A stretch of 64,000 nucleotides of DNA, from NCBI GenBank assembly GCA_030847615.1, contig JAUMIR010000004.1:220461001-220525000 (forward strand), in the 5' to 3' direction. The position numbers and the translations under genes were made by a program. Of this stretch, positions 45,940-58,693 are shown in pieces. Positions within the stretch are counted from its first letter, which is position 1. Each line of letters opens with the position of its first letter. The stretch is from Gambelia wislizenii. Its lineage: Eukaryota; Chordata; Lepidosauria; Squamata; Crotaphytidae. The notes below the pieces were generated by a model, which saw nothing but the letters and a program-made list of their open reading frames with translations, did no database searches and was not told where the DNA came from.

Positions 45940-48634
45940 CTGTGTGAGTAAGTAGGTGCCGGTGTAAAGAGCTTGCCCAGGGAAAAACTCTTGGACAATG
46001 AGGACATTTAATTTTCTGAATACAGTTTGAGTAGGCATTTCTCTTTCCTCTCAGGAGTTTGTCTTCAGCTGTTTCTCTCTCTTCCTCGCTGGTTCCATTT
46101 CTATCAGCTACCTCCTTAAAGTCTGCAGTTGATTGAAGAAATGTGCTGAACTTATTTGTGTCCGTAGTTGCCAGCATCTTCTCTATGCTGGCAAACTCCC
46201 CACTTGACTCTAGGTCCACACCACTGCTTGCCTTGGGCTTGTTTTTAGTCCCTTTCTTTCTGCCCCTTTTCTTCAGAGATCCAGGAGATGGAGACTTCTG
46301 GGATCCATTTGGACTGCACGCACACTCTGCCAAGTCACTGGGAATGCTGGGATCGGTCTGGACAGCAGCCATGATTGTCGTGTTTGGTTTAGAGTTCCCC
46401 GACTTTTCAGTCACAGTGGAGTTACTGATGGATGCCTTGGGAACCGAGTCCACAACTTCTGTTTTTAATAAAGCAGGTGCAGAAGACACAGATGAAATTA
46501 TCTGTGCAATGGAAGCAAGAGGTGGCAGCTCTTTAGTTACAAGGGGCTTTGGCAAGAGAGGGGGTGGCTTAGGCCTCAAGGGTCGCAACAAAGCTGAGCC
46601 TCCCAAGAGGGTCGGAGAAATGACTGGGACAGTCAAATGCAGTGGACCTTTTGGCAGCTGGGAATGTCTGAGAGCTCGGTTTTCCGGGTTGCCATTAGCT
46701 GAAGCAGACTCCTCACAGTTATGAAGGTTCTCTTCATGCCCATCAAGAGGCTCCTGCTTCTTTTCCTCACCCAGGATATTTTCACTGTCCTTCTTTGGAG
46801 CTTTGGGGATGGACAAGTCAATGGGCTCCATGGAACAGTCATAGAGAGAAGAATCAAATGAACTCTCCTGTTTTACCAGCACAGAGTTCAGGTTTTTGTT
46901 CTTTTGCGAGAAATCTAAAGGCTCGTCGAAATTTCTAGGGAAGCCATTTGCAGTTTCAGGTTTGATCGATGCATGAGAGGGGGTGCCCCTTAAAACACCA
47001 TTCTGTGATTCAAGGAAAGGTGTGATGGGCTTGCAGTCTGTGTAAGTGCTGCCTTCCAGTAACTGCAGAGGGCCTGGTTGGCTCTCTGGAGGAGTGCACT
47101 CCACTGCCAGCACATAACTCTCTACCTCCCTCTCTGGGATGTGCAAATGCTGCTTGAGGAGATGATGGATGCAGTTCCGCTTGGCTGAGAAGGCAGTGCC
47201 ACACTCCTTGCATTCAAATGGCTTCTTCTTCTGGCAGCCGCTGTGTGCCCGCATGTGGATGCGGAGAGCTCGGTAATGCTTCAGATCCTCCCCGCAGAAC
47301 TTGCACACTGTGTCTGGGGAGCAAAAGGCGTCTACCATCTCTGCTGCATTGCTGGCGACATACTCAATGTTCTTCTCTATCTCCTTCCTAGTCGTCTTCA
47401 GGTGTTTCTTGCGCAAGTGCCTTTCGCAATTTGCTTTCACTGTGAAAGGGTATTGGCAGATTTTGCAGATGTATGGCCTCTCCCCGCTGTGTGTCCTCAA
47501 ATGCCGGATCAGCGCTGCTTTATCAGCTGCAATGTAGTCACAGATGTTACACTGATAAGGGGAGATGCCCAGGTGGGAGCGGATGTGAGCCCTCAAGACC
47601 CCAGAGAAAGGAAACACCTGGTCACAAAATCGACAAGGATACAAGACTTTCCTCATGGCTGGGGTCTTCTTGTTTGCCGCCCCAGTGATGATAGCTTTGA
47701 AGTCTCGCTCTGTCACCTCTTGTTTGATCTTTGCCTCCATGGTCAAAGGCAGAAGAGCCTCAATGATGCTGTCTTGCTCCAGCTGTGTTTTCATTTCATG
47801 CTGGTTCACAAGATCCATCTTGTCCTGGGCAGAAGGGCTGGGTTTGGCTCCCGATTTACTGTGTGGAAGATGGGAGTTTGAAGTTGACTCTTCAGAGGGT
47901 AAGACTGGCTTGGGTGGCACTGGAGGAAGGCTTGGACTGATGCATCCAGGTGAGGCTTGCTGAGTGTTGACCAGTGGAGGAGGTGTTGAAGTTGCCACCA
48001 CAGTCCGAGGTGCTACCAAGGGCTTTGGTTTCAGCGGAGGCATGTGCTTGAATATAGACTGCACAGGTATGTGAGAAGCCTTAGAAAGCTGGGGGAGGCT
48101 GATCTGAGGGGTTGCTGAAGAAGCCATCTTTAAGATTTGCTGGATGTCTGCTAGTTCACCGGAAATGGGTTTGACAACAATGCTATTGTCAGGCTGAATT
48201 ATGAAGCCCTTCTGGAAAGGCTGTAGTGACAGGAGCTTTATGTTTTCCTTTGTAGGGGAAAGGACTGAAAAAGGCCCACCCACAGAGGCAGCCTCCAGAG
48301 GGGACACATTCAACTGGTTAGCACTACCAGGTTCCTGAGGTAGGTTACATTTCAGTGTTCTTAGCTGCATTTCTTGGACCTCATCATCTGGTGCAAGTTC
48401 TTCCTGCTTGGCAGGTTCAACGTCTTTGGTATGCCGCAGTCCCAAAGACTCCATGTAGGCCTTCAGGTCTGCATCTTCTGACTGCAATTTGTGCTCTTCT
48501 TTTCCCTGATCAGTTGCATGGGTTTCTGTGTGCAGCTTGAGTGCTGAGAGCATGGGGAATGCCTTGTTGCACATCTCACAGACATACCGATGAAATTCAC
48601 TAGTGCACCTCCGCAAGTTTGTTTCACACCAGAC
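45940..48634 (-). CDS. RREB1: RREB1, large central coding exon with seven C2H2 fingers
   Basis: This 2,695-nt exon begins VWCETNLRR after a ctgtttgtag acceptor and ends in phase 1 at a GTAAGAG donor. It has no start codon: codon 7 is TTG (Leu) inside the exon. C2H2 fingers lie near exon residues 19-40, 334-353, 361-381, 389-411, 444-464, 473-495 and 877-897. Between them are a Pro-rich segment (about 190-250), a PLDFS and a PIDLS motif (the latter near residue 604, about 46811-46825), a second proline stretch ([12 protein letters not shown]) and a basic [12 protein letters not shown] patch resembling an AT hook. PIDLS fits the PxDLS motif bound by CtBP, and RREB1 is a known CtBP partner. The order of segments matches mammalian RREB1 from end to end, so the identification is secure. 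The GC content and CpG density are higher than in the flanking introns. Confidence 0.97.
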
Positions 48635-49400
48635 CTACAAACAGTAGAGAGCAAACAAGTGTAAGAGAACTAACAGCATTGAGACTTCTGGACAAGGGAA
48701 AATGGCAAGTGGGAGCACTCTGGATCCCAGGGACAGTTCCAGCAGCAATCGCTGGCCAAGAGAGGAAGACCCAGCCAAGGAAAATTCTCCCTACACAAGG
48801 GGAGAATGTGGGATCAGCCACATTAGCCACCAAAGACCCAGCTCCTCTTGAGGAGACTGCCAGGAGTGGTATTCTGTGTGAGCAGAGAAGGGGGGTTGGA
48901 TTAACAGGTTGTCCAGCTGCTGGAAGCCAAACCATTTTAAAAAACAGACATTAAGTTCACTAAACCTTGCTTTCTTAATTTTTTCTAATATTTTAGGATT
49001 ATCAAAGAGAGGCTATCCTTTCTGCGGGGATCATTAACAGCTTTGGTAAGTTGCTTGACTCTAATTCACAACTATTTTTTAAACAAAAGTTTTTAAAGTA
49101 AAAAAGTCTGACAAGAGTCTGATTATGGATGTGGAAGGGGGAATTTAACCCTACTTAAGAAGAAAATTTTAAAAAATAAAACAACAAGAATAAATATCCC
49201 AGTGAGAAAGTGGTCTGCTCTGGAGCCAGGAAATAAGATAAGGGTCTGGCTGATGTAATCTAACTGCTGCAGAACCTTGAATGGACTCAGTTAAGCTGAT
49301 TCTTTTACATTCTACCATCTAGTGTTTACCAGGATAGCAGGCAAAAAGAATTTTTGTCAAATATCACTAACCTGTGCTCAAATAGAGATTCAATTAGGAT
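48635..49400. other. RREB1 intron start, possibly L1 5' UTR
   Basis: This lies between the large RREB1 exon and the L1 ORF1 remnant. A 111-codon open frame is present but has no recognisable domain. It may be the L1 5' region; nothing in the sequence confirms it. Confidence 0.35.
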
Positions 49401-52400
49401 TATTAGAAGAATGACAACAAGAATAACCAGACCACAGAAACAAAAAGAGTCAAAGAAGTAAGGAGACCATCTATTGAAATATCTGCTGAAAAGGCAATTC
49501 ATCAGAAACAGCTAGACTGATGGAGGGGTTGGTCGATGAGAAAAGACATGACAAAACGATTTGTGAAACAGGAGAACGTTAATCAAGTGTTAAAACAGGA
49601 ATTCAAACAGGAGATAAGATATGAGATCACACAAGATGTGAAAGAAATTAAGGAATTGATTGGTCAACTGGCAGAGGAAATAAAACAAATAAATGAGAAA
49701 GTTGAAAATTTGGAATTTAAAACTGAAACAGGTAAAGAAAAATATTTGAAGATGCAAGAAAATGCACGCTGTTTGAGATTTCAAATGATTTTGGAGAACC
49801 CACCAAAAAAATTAGAGAAAAATTGGTCTTCCATGGTAATTTTTTTGGCTAAAAGAAAGGAGGAGATAGATTCTGAGATGGACAGAATTTATAGAATCAA
49901 CTCTAAATTGGCAAAAGTGAGAAATTTGCCAAGAGAAAGAGAAATAAAGGTTTTGAAGGAGATTCCTGTGAGAATTTTATGCAAGAGAAAAGAGTATGGC
50001 TTTCTGGCAGTTAAGTTGAAACAGAAAAAAGATTTCATTTAGATGGGAGAATTTGGAAGGACTAAGATTTATTTTTAAATATCAAAGATTTCAAGTGGAC
50101 TCTGTTCAGAAAGCAAGAGATTTTTGGGAAAAGTAGACAATGAATTGGAGGATTTTCAAGGAGATGACAAGATGGAAGATGTAACACTGAAAGAGTAAGG
50201 GCAAGGGTAAGACCAGAAGGAGCAGACTTCATCAGATGGGGAAGATCAGGACCTAGGTCAGGAGTGGGGAAACTTTGGCCTTCTAGATGATTTGGACTAC
50301 AATTCCCATAATTCCACACCACTGGCCATTCTAGCTATTACTTGTGGGAGTTGAAGTCCAAAATATCCAGAAAGCCAAATGTCCCCTACCCTTGGCCTAG
50401 GACAACAGTGTCAGTCAGAAAGTGAAGTGGATATCATGATACTGAGCACCACTGGAGGGGAATTATCTGAATAGCAGGCATCACCATGGATTATAGATGT
50501 TTTATGTGGAATATAAATGGAGCAAATGCTCCACAGAAGAGGAGAAAGGTATCTCACTATTTGAAAAATCTTAACTATGATATATGTCTACAGGAGACAC
50601 ATTATTTTAAAAAGATATTAAATACTTGATAACAGAAAAAACTAGGGGAATACTTTATTTCTGCTGGTCAGAGGAAGAAAAATGGTGTGGCTTTGTATAT
50701 AAAAAGTAAATTAAAAGATAATATCAGAAATATATTAAACATATGGGGATATATACAATGGCATAATGAGAAAGAGGCTGTATTAATTATTTTTAGATTA
50801 GAAATGGCATTAAATAATCTGAATTGGATTTTTCTATTTAGAGTTTTGGTAGAGATTACTTTTGGAGATAATTTTATCAAATGGGTTAGACTGATTTATT
50901 CTGTGCCAAAAGCGCAAATAATAGTTAATGGAGAGTTATCTAACCAATGTGAGATACAAAAAGGAACAAGACAGGGATGTCCATTGTCACCACTTTTATT
51001 CTGGTACTCGAGGTCTTGAATAGAGAAACAAGGTAAGGAGAAGATTAGCGGAATAAGGATTTTAAAAGAATCATACAAATTGCAATGATTTGGTGATAAC
51101 TTTGGAAAATCCACTGGAGTGTGTAAAAATATTAATGCGAAAATTAAAGGAATTTGGTGATCTGGCAGGGTTTAAGATTACTACACAAAAGACTGTGATA
51201 TGGACTAAAAATATAAGATTGAGCAAACAGATCTGATGGAGAAAACTGGTTTATTGAGAAGGTGGTGAAATATTTAGATATCACAATGACATATATGTAT
51301 TGTATGTTATTTCAAAATAGTTATGTTAAAATATGGGGAATTAAATTTAGAAGGATAAGCAGAGATGGGAAAATTAAACAGAGTTAGGGAGAATTTCAGT
51401 GATAAAAATGAATGTGTTACCCAGAATCTTGCTTTTGTACACAGTTGTGACAAAAGATTTGCCATTTAATCAATGGCAGAAAGACCTATCTAAGTTTATT
51501 TGGCAAAGAAAAAAAAAACAAGAATGAAACTTAAAATATTGCAAGATGTGAAGCAATGAGGTGGTTTGGGTTTACCTAACCTATATATACACAGTATATT
51601 TTGCTGCCTCTTGTTTAGTGTGGTTAGAATGGATGGTGCTGAGAAATAAAAGTTTTCTGGAATTAGAAGGTCATGACCTGAGGTTTGGATGGCATGGATA
51701 TTTATGGTATGATATAAGTTAAAGTGAATGTTGATTTTAATAATCATTATGTAAGACGTGCCTTACTGAGAATATTGACTAGACACAAACCCAGATTGTG
51801 ACAAAAAATGTCCCTATGGGCCTCAGCACAGGGAGCTTTTTATAGAAGAGGAATAACAAGCAAAACAATGGTTCAGATATCAAGATATGTCGGAGAACTC
51901 TGAAGGAGAATATGCTATGAAAACAGAAGAACTGCTTTTGATAGCAGGTTATGGTTTCCAATGGTTTTCTTATGTGATTTGAAAGATTTAAGATGAATTT
52001 TAAAATTATGGTCTTGAACAAAATAAATCAGAGTTTGAACTGCAATGATGTACAAATGATGAACAGTAGATGAAGACTGGTAAAATGTATAAACTTCTGT
52101 TAAAATTTGGGAGGAGGAACAAGTGAAGGATGGTATGATAAAATGGACTAAGAGTTTTGGATATAACATACAAATGGAGCAATGGAAAAGGATGTGATCA
52201 AAGGGATTGAAGTTTACTTTAAGTTATGGTTTTAAAGAGAATTTTTATAAAATGATGTACCGTTGGTATATGATGCCAGAAAAGTTGTCTAAGATGTTTA
52301 ATGAAACTTCAAATGTATGTTAGAAATGTGAACAACAAGAAGTGACATTTTATCATACAAGTGTGGTGAACTTGTGAAAAGGCTAAAGAGTACTGGGTGC

Positions 52401-53035
52401 AAATAAATACTTTTATGCAGAGAATTTTAAAGATTAACATAAAATTAAAACGTGAACTTTTTCATCTGAGACTGATAGATGAGCAATTAGAAAGCAGCTA
52501 AGGAAGAATACTTCAATATATGATGACAGCAGCAAGGATTATATGCTCAGGAATGGAAGAAGAATGTATTGCCTACTAAAGAAGAATGGTTGTTAAAAAT
52601 GAGTGAGCTAGTAAAAATGGACAAATTGTCTATTTTGATTTTTTTTTTAAATCATTAGTAACATTTCTGAGAGAGTGGAAACCACTGATCAACTTTTGAG
52701 AAAAAATGAAGAAGATGTGATGACTGTTGGTTTTGAAAATTAGTATGAGTTGAATAAATAGAAGTATAACACCAAATTTATAGAGAGTGAGATAGGATTG
52801 TAAGCTATATACTCGCAGAAAGGATAATTGGAAACAAAATTTTGTCCTCTTTTTTCTGTTTCTTTCTTTAAATATTTTAGTAGTTTATCTTGTCTTTTGT
52901 CTTTTTTATTTTTCAGAGGTTGTTTTTGTATTGTGTGTTACTTTAGTTAATTTAGTTTTTTCGGGGGGTGTATGTTTGATTCAATTTTAACTGTATGTAA
53001 AATTTTAATGAAAAGACTTAACTGACCAATTTTTT
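49400..53035 (+). mobile_element. Decayed L1 LINE, antisense to RREB1
   Basis: ORF1 remnant at 49536-50042: an N-terminal coiled-coil-like region with heptads (IKELIGQLAEEIKQINEKVE) followed by CLRFQ, as in L1 ORF1. At about 50490-50620 an endonuclease start reads CFMWNINGANAPQKRRK and YDICLQETHY. Reverse transcriptase appears at about 50850-51000 (FIKWVRLIYS, IIVNGELS, GTRQGCPLSPLLF). The gap between endonuclease and RT is far too short, so an internal deletion occurred. Many stops follow. The AT-rich 3' end reaches about 53035. A MITE interrupts it at 50259-50394. Confidence 0.85.
50259..50394. mobile_element. hAT-like MITE inserted in the L1
   Basis: caggagtggggaaactttgg at the left and, in reverse, caagggtaggggacatttgg at the right. 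Flanks acctaggt and gcctagga agree at 6 of 8 positions, a decayed target duplication. Confidence 0.7.
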
Positions 53036-53099
53036 TTTTTAAAGAGAACAGCATCAACTTTTCTGAAGGAAACATTCAGGCTCCAATGCAGTGAACAGC

Positions 53100-53370
53100 C
53101 AGCCCTCCACTTTCTCAGGGGCTAAGGGTGCAAGATCCCCGCAGAAGTGGAAAAACTGAAAATAGCAAACACTATTTTTTTTTAACCTGAAGAGAACACT
53201 TCTCTAGGAATCTCTAGGTCCTTTATCGTGACTCTATGGTTCATTTCCAGTTAAACTGGACAACAGAATCAAAATGGAGGACCTAAAAATGCCTAGAGAG
53301 AACGTATTAATCATTTTCACAAATCATCAAATCCGCAAATGCTCTACTTGCAAATGTGCAGGGATGATTG
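53100..53370. mobile_element. Tigger-like MITE, decayed
   Basis: It shares ggacctaaaaatgcctagag with 29961-30166 and 45240-45503, and ends gcagggatgattg before TA. The left end is unclear. Confidence 0.6.
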
Positions 53371-53374
53371 TACA

Positions 53375-54775
53375 CTACTATCCCAGCATTCTAGTGTGCA
53401 AACACAACACTTTCAGTGTAAGTGAGGAGGAGGGTGGAGACAGAGAGCAAGCACATATGCACATGACTTCAGTTTTTTAGATTCTCAGTCAGCTTCACAA
53501 AAGAGTAGTTTTAATGAAAGAGTATGGGACATTAGAACAATACCCCCATGGGGTCAATGACCCTTCAAATTGTTCATCAGTAAAATCTATTGCTACAGGC
53601 TGGGATGGGCAACTTCCCTAGGTCCTCCCCACCTATGACTGCACATTCCATCATGTCCCTCATCCAATTTTTTCTGTTACTAAAAAGCCCTTCTACACAC
53701 TCTAGGGGATGTGGAGGCCAATGTCATCACCATCTTGCATGGGGTCTAGACTATTTGAAGGCTAGGAGAGTAACATCAAATTTGGAAAATGCCCCTCCAC
53801 AACCATAAGATAAACAACTCTTCCCCGATGTGGTAAAAAATTGCTTCTCTAACCTTTAGAAGGGATGTGAGAAACCTTTAATCAACAAAAAAAAATTAAT
53901 CATGCGGACTTGGGTTTACCTTGGGAGCCCACATGCTGTAAACATTACTACTAACTTCTGAGAAGGCAATAAGAAAATCTATTTGCATCATTCAAAGACC
54001 AAATTCAGCTAACCGGCTATCAAGCTGCTGACTCTCAAGTTTATAGAAAGAGAACCATTTGCAAAATTCTAGCTGTTTGACCTTCTTTCCAGGATGAGCA
54101 TCTGGCCTCTGTTCACAAGGAAGGCCAAGTTCTCCATGAAATAATGTTCTGAACTGTACACCAATGTCACAGGCAGGGATGATTATGAAAGTCACCAGCC
54201 TGTAGGAGGGCAAAAGAAACTGTAAAATCTTCAAATCTAGCAGGCTAATCCTGACATGGGAACAATATGCACCAATAAGGTTCCAACGTGAAATTGCACT
54301 TAATGTGCTCTTGGTACAACACAGCTAGCATTCTGGAACTCAAAGGCTGGCATCATGCTAGTCTCACAGGGAGCCATACCTGAAAGATATGCCTGTCAGT
54401 ATTTTGGGACATGCAGTAAATTTATTCTGTAAAAAGCTGAGATGTAGCAAACAGTCTGCAGACAGCTGCAGAGTGAACTAGCAGCAGTTTGCAGAAGCTA
54501 ACTGGGTAAATGTATCAATATTGATTAGCTCACAGCCCTGGAGCAAAGCCGAGCTGGACTGAGAGCTAAGCAGTCCTGTTTTGGATCTCACTGTGTGGAG
54601 ATGTCCTGTTTAGGATCTCACACTGGGAAGATGTTTTTATTCAGAATGCTGTACATATGTGTAAATATTCTTCAATATGCCCAAGTAAAGAGAAGCTTAT
54701 TTTAGACACAAGCCTGTGTCTGTGCCTTTATTCTTATGCCTGAAGGAACAACACTCTGCTGTTTATTTTTGCTTA
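53375..54775. other. RREB1 intron; possible LTR-like piece
   Basis: From about 54390 to 54755 there is a segment with a poly(A)-signal-like caagtaaagagaagcttatt followed by acaagcctgtgtctgtgcct, which resembles the end of an LTR. No matching target duplication was found, so this stays weak. Confidence 0.35.
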
Positions 54776-55258
54776 ATCAATCAATCAATCAATCAATTTA
54801 TTCATATAGTCCATAGACCCATCAAATAACAGACATGATGTACATTAATAGATAAAACCATAATACAAACCAATAAAATTAGGATACATATTGATAGACT
54901 TTTTTGGAGCTCATCCAAATTATTCAACTATTAACTTCCCTCTCACTGGTCTTAATGACCACAGATAAGAACTTAGCAACCGACAAGGTAATATTAGGAC
55001 ATTTATCCTCTAATAAGAATTTGACATAGAACCTCTTTGAATGGCCAGGTAGATAGCATAGCAAGGGAGAAATCAGTTGTTTACAACTCTGAGAATGAAG
55101 GACATAGGATAGTAGGATATGAGACATGGCTTCCACCTCCTGCGACCCACATGGACAGAGCCTTGATGCAAATGGCAGCCCCGCGTATCTACCATACAAC
55201 ATTGCTGAAGGAAAAACATTACACATCTGGCCTTCATAAATAATATGCGATAGATTGG
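54776..55258 (-). mobile_element. Non-LTR retrotransposon, 3' end
   Basis: A minus-strand frame reads CPCGSQEVEAMSHILLSYVL, then LPGHSKRFYVKFLLEDKCPN and VAKFLSVVIKT. This is the C-terminal, zinc-knuckle-like region of a reptile non-LTR element. The 3' tail is a TTGA repeat (AATC on the plus strand at 54776-54798). The clade is not resolved. Confidence 0.7.
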
Positions 55259-56074
55259 CACCTGGAAAGGAGTGGGCAGGGGAGGGGGTGCGCAAGGGGG
55301 TCCACTTCATCAGGGACCCACAGGGCCCACTTGCCAAGCTGATACCCTGGCCAGTCTGCCACTGACTATCTGATTTCTGGCTGGGCCCCCTCCCCATGGA
55401 CATTCAGTGGCCAGAGAAAGACAAGGAGAGGACAAGGAGCAGTAAGGGAAGGAGCAGTAATGGCTGGCTCCATTCCGGTGCAACTTCACAGATAGAAAAA
55501 GGCATCCTGCTAGACCACCCAGTGATCCTCTGGAGGTCCAGGAGAACGACATCAGCTTCCTGCAACCTCTCCCCATCCCACTTCGGCCACTGAAAGGTTA
55601 GGGAAGGAGAATGTCCAGCCAAAAACAGGCAGCTTGAGCATATTGGGCGAGGGCATCAGACTTGGGAGAGGGCATGAGACTTAACTTGATAGGACTTTGT
55701 GATCCATCAGTGTGATGCAAGATCTCAGCCAGAGTGTGTTATAAGTTTGAAATTCTTTTTACACATATCCTATTTCAATATTTTAAGAGCCCAAACCCAT
55801 GGAAATGTGGTCATTGTGTTTGCATGGCCATGTGCTCAGCTGCTCCAACTCTATTTCCTTACTTAATTTTGTTAGGGCAAAATCTAACAAGTATCCCTCA
55901 AGGTTTCTGCTTACTACTGAAGGATTTTCTACAGGATGCAGACATACGAAGATTAAGTTTATCAACTTAAATCAAGCCACCTACCTGATCATGCAAGTGC
56001 CCCCGCACACCCTCCACAAATTAAATGTAATAAAAATTTATACAATCCAGCTAGTTAGCCAAAAAGAAAAATAC
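55259..56074. other. RREB1 intron next to the first visible exon
   Basis: A GC-richer block at about 55260-55640 with short open frames on both strands; a segment ttcagtggccagagaaa is partly inverted as cggccactgaaagg near 55584. It is perhaps a decayed DNA transposon. No other feature was seen. Confidence 0.4.
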
Positions 56075-56264
56075 CTGAGAAATGCGAGGAAATTTCCTAC
56101 AGGAGAAGTCTGTGAATCCCAGATCATGGAAGCCTGCTGGAATTGAGGGGTTGTTCTGAATAAAAGGCTTTCCGGTTGGGTCTTTTGGAAGTTGTTTATG
56201 AATAACTGCATTATGCCGTAACAAGCCCCGGTGTGTGCGGAAGGTAATACAACAGATGTCACAC
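56075..56264 (-). CDS. RREB1: RREB1, internal coding exon (first one visible here)
   Basis: This 190-nt exon starts after a tcctgtccag acceptor and ends before a GTATTT donor. Its first base completes a split codon (phase 2) and 63 full codons follow, ending in phase 0. It encodes one complete C2H2 finger beginning CDICCITF (C-x2-C-x12-H-x4-H), then a linker containing [16 protein letters not shown], which I recognise as almost unchanged from mammalian RREB1. RREB1 is a nuclear zinc-finger transcription factor that binds ras-responsive elements downstream of MAPK signalling and recruits CtBP-type corepressors (known of the family). The preceding fingers and the start codon, roughly 230 residues in mammals as I recall, are not in this window, so the gene is truncated by the window edge. 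The next exon lies 7.4 kb away, across an intron holding an L1. Confidence 0.95.
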
Positions 56265-56659
56265 CTGGACAGGAAGAGGAGGAAAACAACATGTTAAGGA
56301 TTTTGGCTATCAAATGGCTCACCCAGTTACATGTACAAGATATATACCCACACCAACAAAAACAGAACACTATCTACTACAATCTTCATTATCTTCTTCG
56401 GCTGCAAAAAAATAACTGGTATAACCATGGAAAACTAAATGCTAACAGAGGCTGGCAGTCCCTGCTTGTCTAAGGCAAGTAAGCCAAACCCTTTAGACAA
56501 ACAGCCAAATGGCAAGTTTCACCTGCTGTCTTTCTTTTGGTATTAGGAAGTTAGCAGCCCTTTGAATTTCAGACACAAACTGGAAAAAGACAGAGAACTA
56601 TGCCATTGGCTCAGTGATGTCAGCACTCAACTACACTTACACTGGAGTCAGATCCTATA

Positions 56660-57312
56660 CAGTAGGACCCCTATGTCCACGGGGCCACCACAGATGGTGA
56701 AATCTGTGGATAATAACGAACTGTGGCCACCACGCCAGAACTCTTCTCCTGCCCACCGCACCAGAACCATCCACCCGCCACGCTGGAACCCCTCTGAAGT
56801 GAAGGGAGGGGGGAAGTGAGCTCGCCTCCTCCCTCCTCCTGCCCATCTGCCAGCTCCACCGTGCCAGAATCTCCCCCCGAGAGGCCTCCTCCTCCCTCCT
56901 TCCCCCACCCACTATGCCAGAACCTTCCTCCCACCCGTCAGAACCCACTCCCCACAGAGAAGGGAGGGGGAGGCGAGCTCATCTCCTCCCTTCCCCACCC
57001 GCTAGCTCCGACGCGCCAGAATCCCCCCCAGCAAGGTCACCTCCTCCCTCCTTTCCCTGCCCACCCACCGTAACCCCCCCTGCAAGGTCGCCTCCTTCCC
57101 CTGCCCACCCACCCGCTGCACCAGAAACCCCACCACAGAGAAGGGAGAGGGGAGGGGAGCTCGCCTCCTCCCTCCCTCCCCCGCCTGCCACACCGCAACT
57201 CCCCCACAAACTCACCTCCTTCCTCTCTCTCTCCCGACCACCCACCCCAGCATCGCCATCTGTGGATAATTGAATCCGCGGATGGCAAATCAACAGATGC
57301 AGTGGTGCTACT
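56660..57312. mobile_element. Tigger-like element filled with a C/T-rich minisatellite
   Basis: The ends are pogo/Tigger-like: cagtaggacccctatgtcca after TA on the left; ctgtggataattgaatccgc, gatggcaaatcaacagatgc and a TA on the right. Between about 56730 and 57235 lies a pyrimidine-rich tandem array built from ctcctccctcc, ctgcccaccc and gccagaa-type units. The long open frames on both strands come from this composition. Confidence 0.7.
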
Positions 57313-58456
57313 ATACATCGTACTACTCTTATGGCACTGGAGAAGTGAGGCTGGGGAGGGGGACAGTGCCACTGTAGGAATGCAAGCCAGAATGAGCAGC
57401 TACCCTCTAATTATGATTTCCAGAGTTGTAAAAATACAGACAAGCAAATGGAAGCATCAGACCACAGTAACTTTAAAGTAAAGTAGGTTTACCCAGCTGA
57501 AGCTTCTCAGGAGCCAAATACAAATAGTCCACACCAAGTTCTGCTATCTGCCTGAAATTACAGACATAGAACAGTCAGCCTGAAAGGCCATACCCATAAA
57601 CGGTGGGCTACTTCCAACTTGGCAACTGACACTCCCTGTAGGCTTGCTTTAAGGGCTGGTCACAGGCATCCGCTCCCTCTCTTTTTGCATCAGCTCTGTA
57701 AACTCATTGGCTCAGTAACAACTCCATGCCCTTCCTCACTGACTCTCTAGATTTGCGAGCTCTAGAAGGTTTACTACTACCACACTGACCACTTTTCTCT
57801 TTTCTCCTAACATAGAAACAGGATTTCATTTTTACATACCATGCTGGAGGGGACACCACAAGTATAAACTGAAAGAGAACAACTCCACAGTGTTCACAAA
57901 GCAGCTGTATCAAGCATGATACCGGCAATTCAAATTCTTTGTCAGGGGGTATGTAGGTGTGTGTATACTGTTTTTCAAGTTCTTAGCTCTAGATAGTCCA
58001 AAGAAAATAGGTACCACAATGTCTCTTGCAATAGCCTGACCTAATGTTAAATGTTCGAAATACATTGGAACCATTTCTCTCACTAGATATGCCTCTTGCA
58101 GCAATTTCCATTGGACTCACTCTGTCTACACCCTCATTTTTAGTCACTGCTGGCACCTACAATGTGACAAGCTTTTGGTAATAGTCAATGACTAAACAAA
58201 ATTCAAAGAGAGGTTTACCACATCCAGAGTGCATTATTTTGCTGCACTACAACTCCAAAAAAGTAGCTGTAATCGGGAAAAAAACCACAAACTTTTTCAT
58301 GAATTCTGAAGTAGCTGAACTTACAAGTAGCTGTATTCACACCTCACCCGCACATGCACAAATAAGCACTCTAGATTAACATTTTTTCTTCTGTATCATA
58401 TAACCAAAAGACCCTCTTTTAGCACGGCACTTGGATTTACTAGTCAGTAAATTTAT
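57313..58456. other. Upstream RREB1 intron, nothing recognised
   Basis: No exon with RREB1 similarity, no transposon I can name. Confidence 0.5.
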
Positions 58457-58693
58457 TTGTTGTTGTTGCATTGCTTATAGTCATTTGCAACATATGGTGA
58501 CCCTAAGGTGAACCTATCATTGGGTTTTCTTGGCAAGATTTGTTGAAGGCAGGTTGCCTTTGCCTTCCTCTGAAGCTGAGAGAGTGTGACTTGCCCAAGT
58601 TCATCCAGTGGGTTTCCATGACCAAACAGGGATTTGAACCATGGTCTCCAGAGTCATAGTCCAATGTTCAAACCACTACACCATGCTGGCTCT
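58457..58693 (-). mobile_element. Sauria-type SINE, near full length
   Basis: In reverse: gccagcatggtgtagtggtt head, gaccatggttcaaatccctg B box, ggatgaacttgggcaagtca, ctctctcagcttcagaggaa, and a tail with AACAACAAC (ttgttgttg on the plus strand). Confidence 0.87.

Noticed and set aside
46143..47963. Long plus-strand open frames opposite the large RREB1 exon (for example 193 and 212 codons)
   Set aside because: They are antisense shadows of GC-richer coding sequence, with no recognisable domain and no start or splice context.
45869..48616. A separate single-exon gene of 915 codons starting at 48616
   Set aside because: The first codon is TTG (Leu) inside the RREB1 exon, and the reading frame past 45940 runs into the intron. 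It is one internal exon, not a gene with its own start.
54390..54755. A second solo LTR family
   Set aside because: It has a poly(A)-like motif and plausible ends, but no matching target duplication or second copy, so it is kept only as a weak note.
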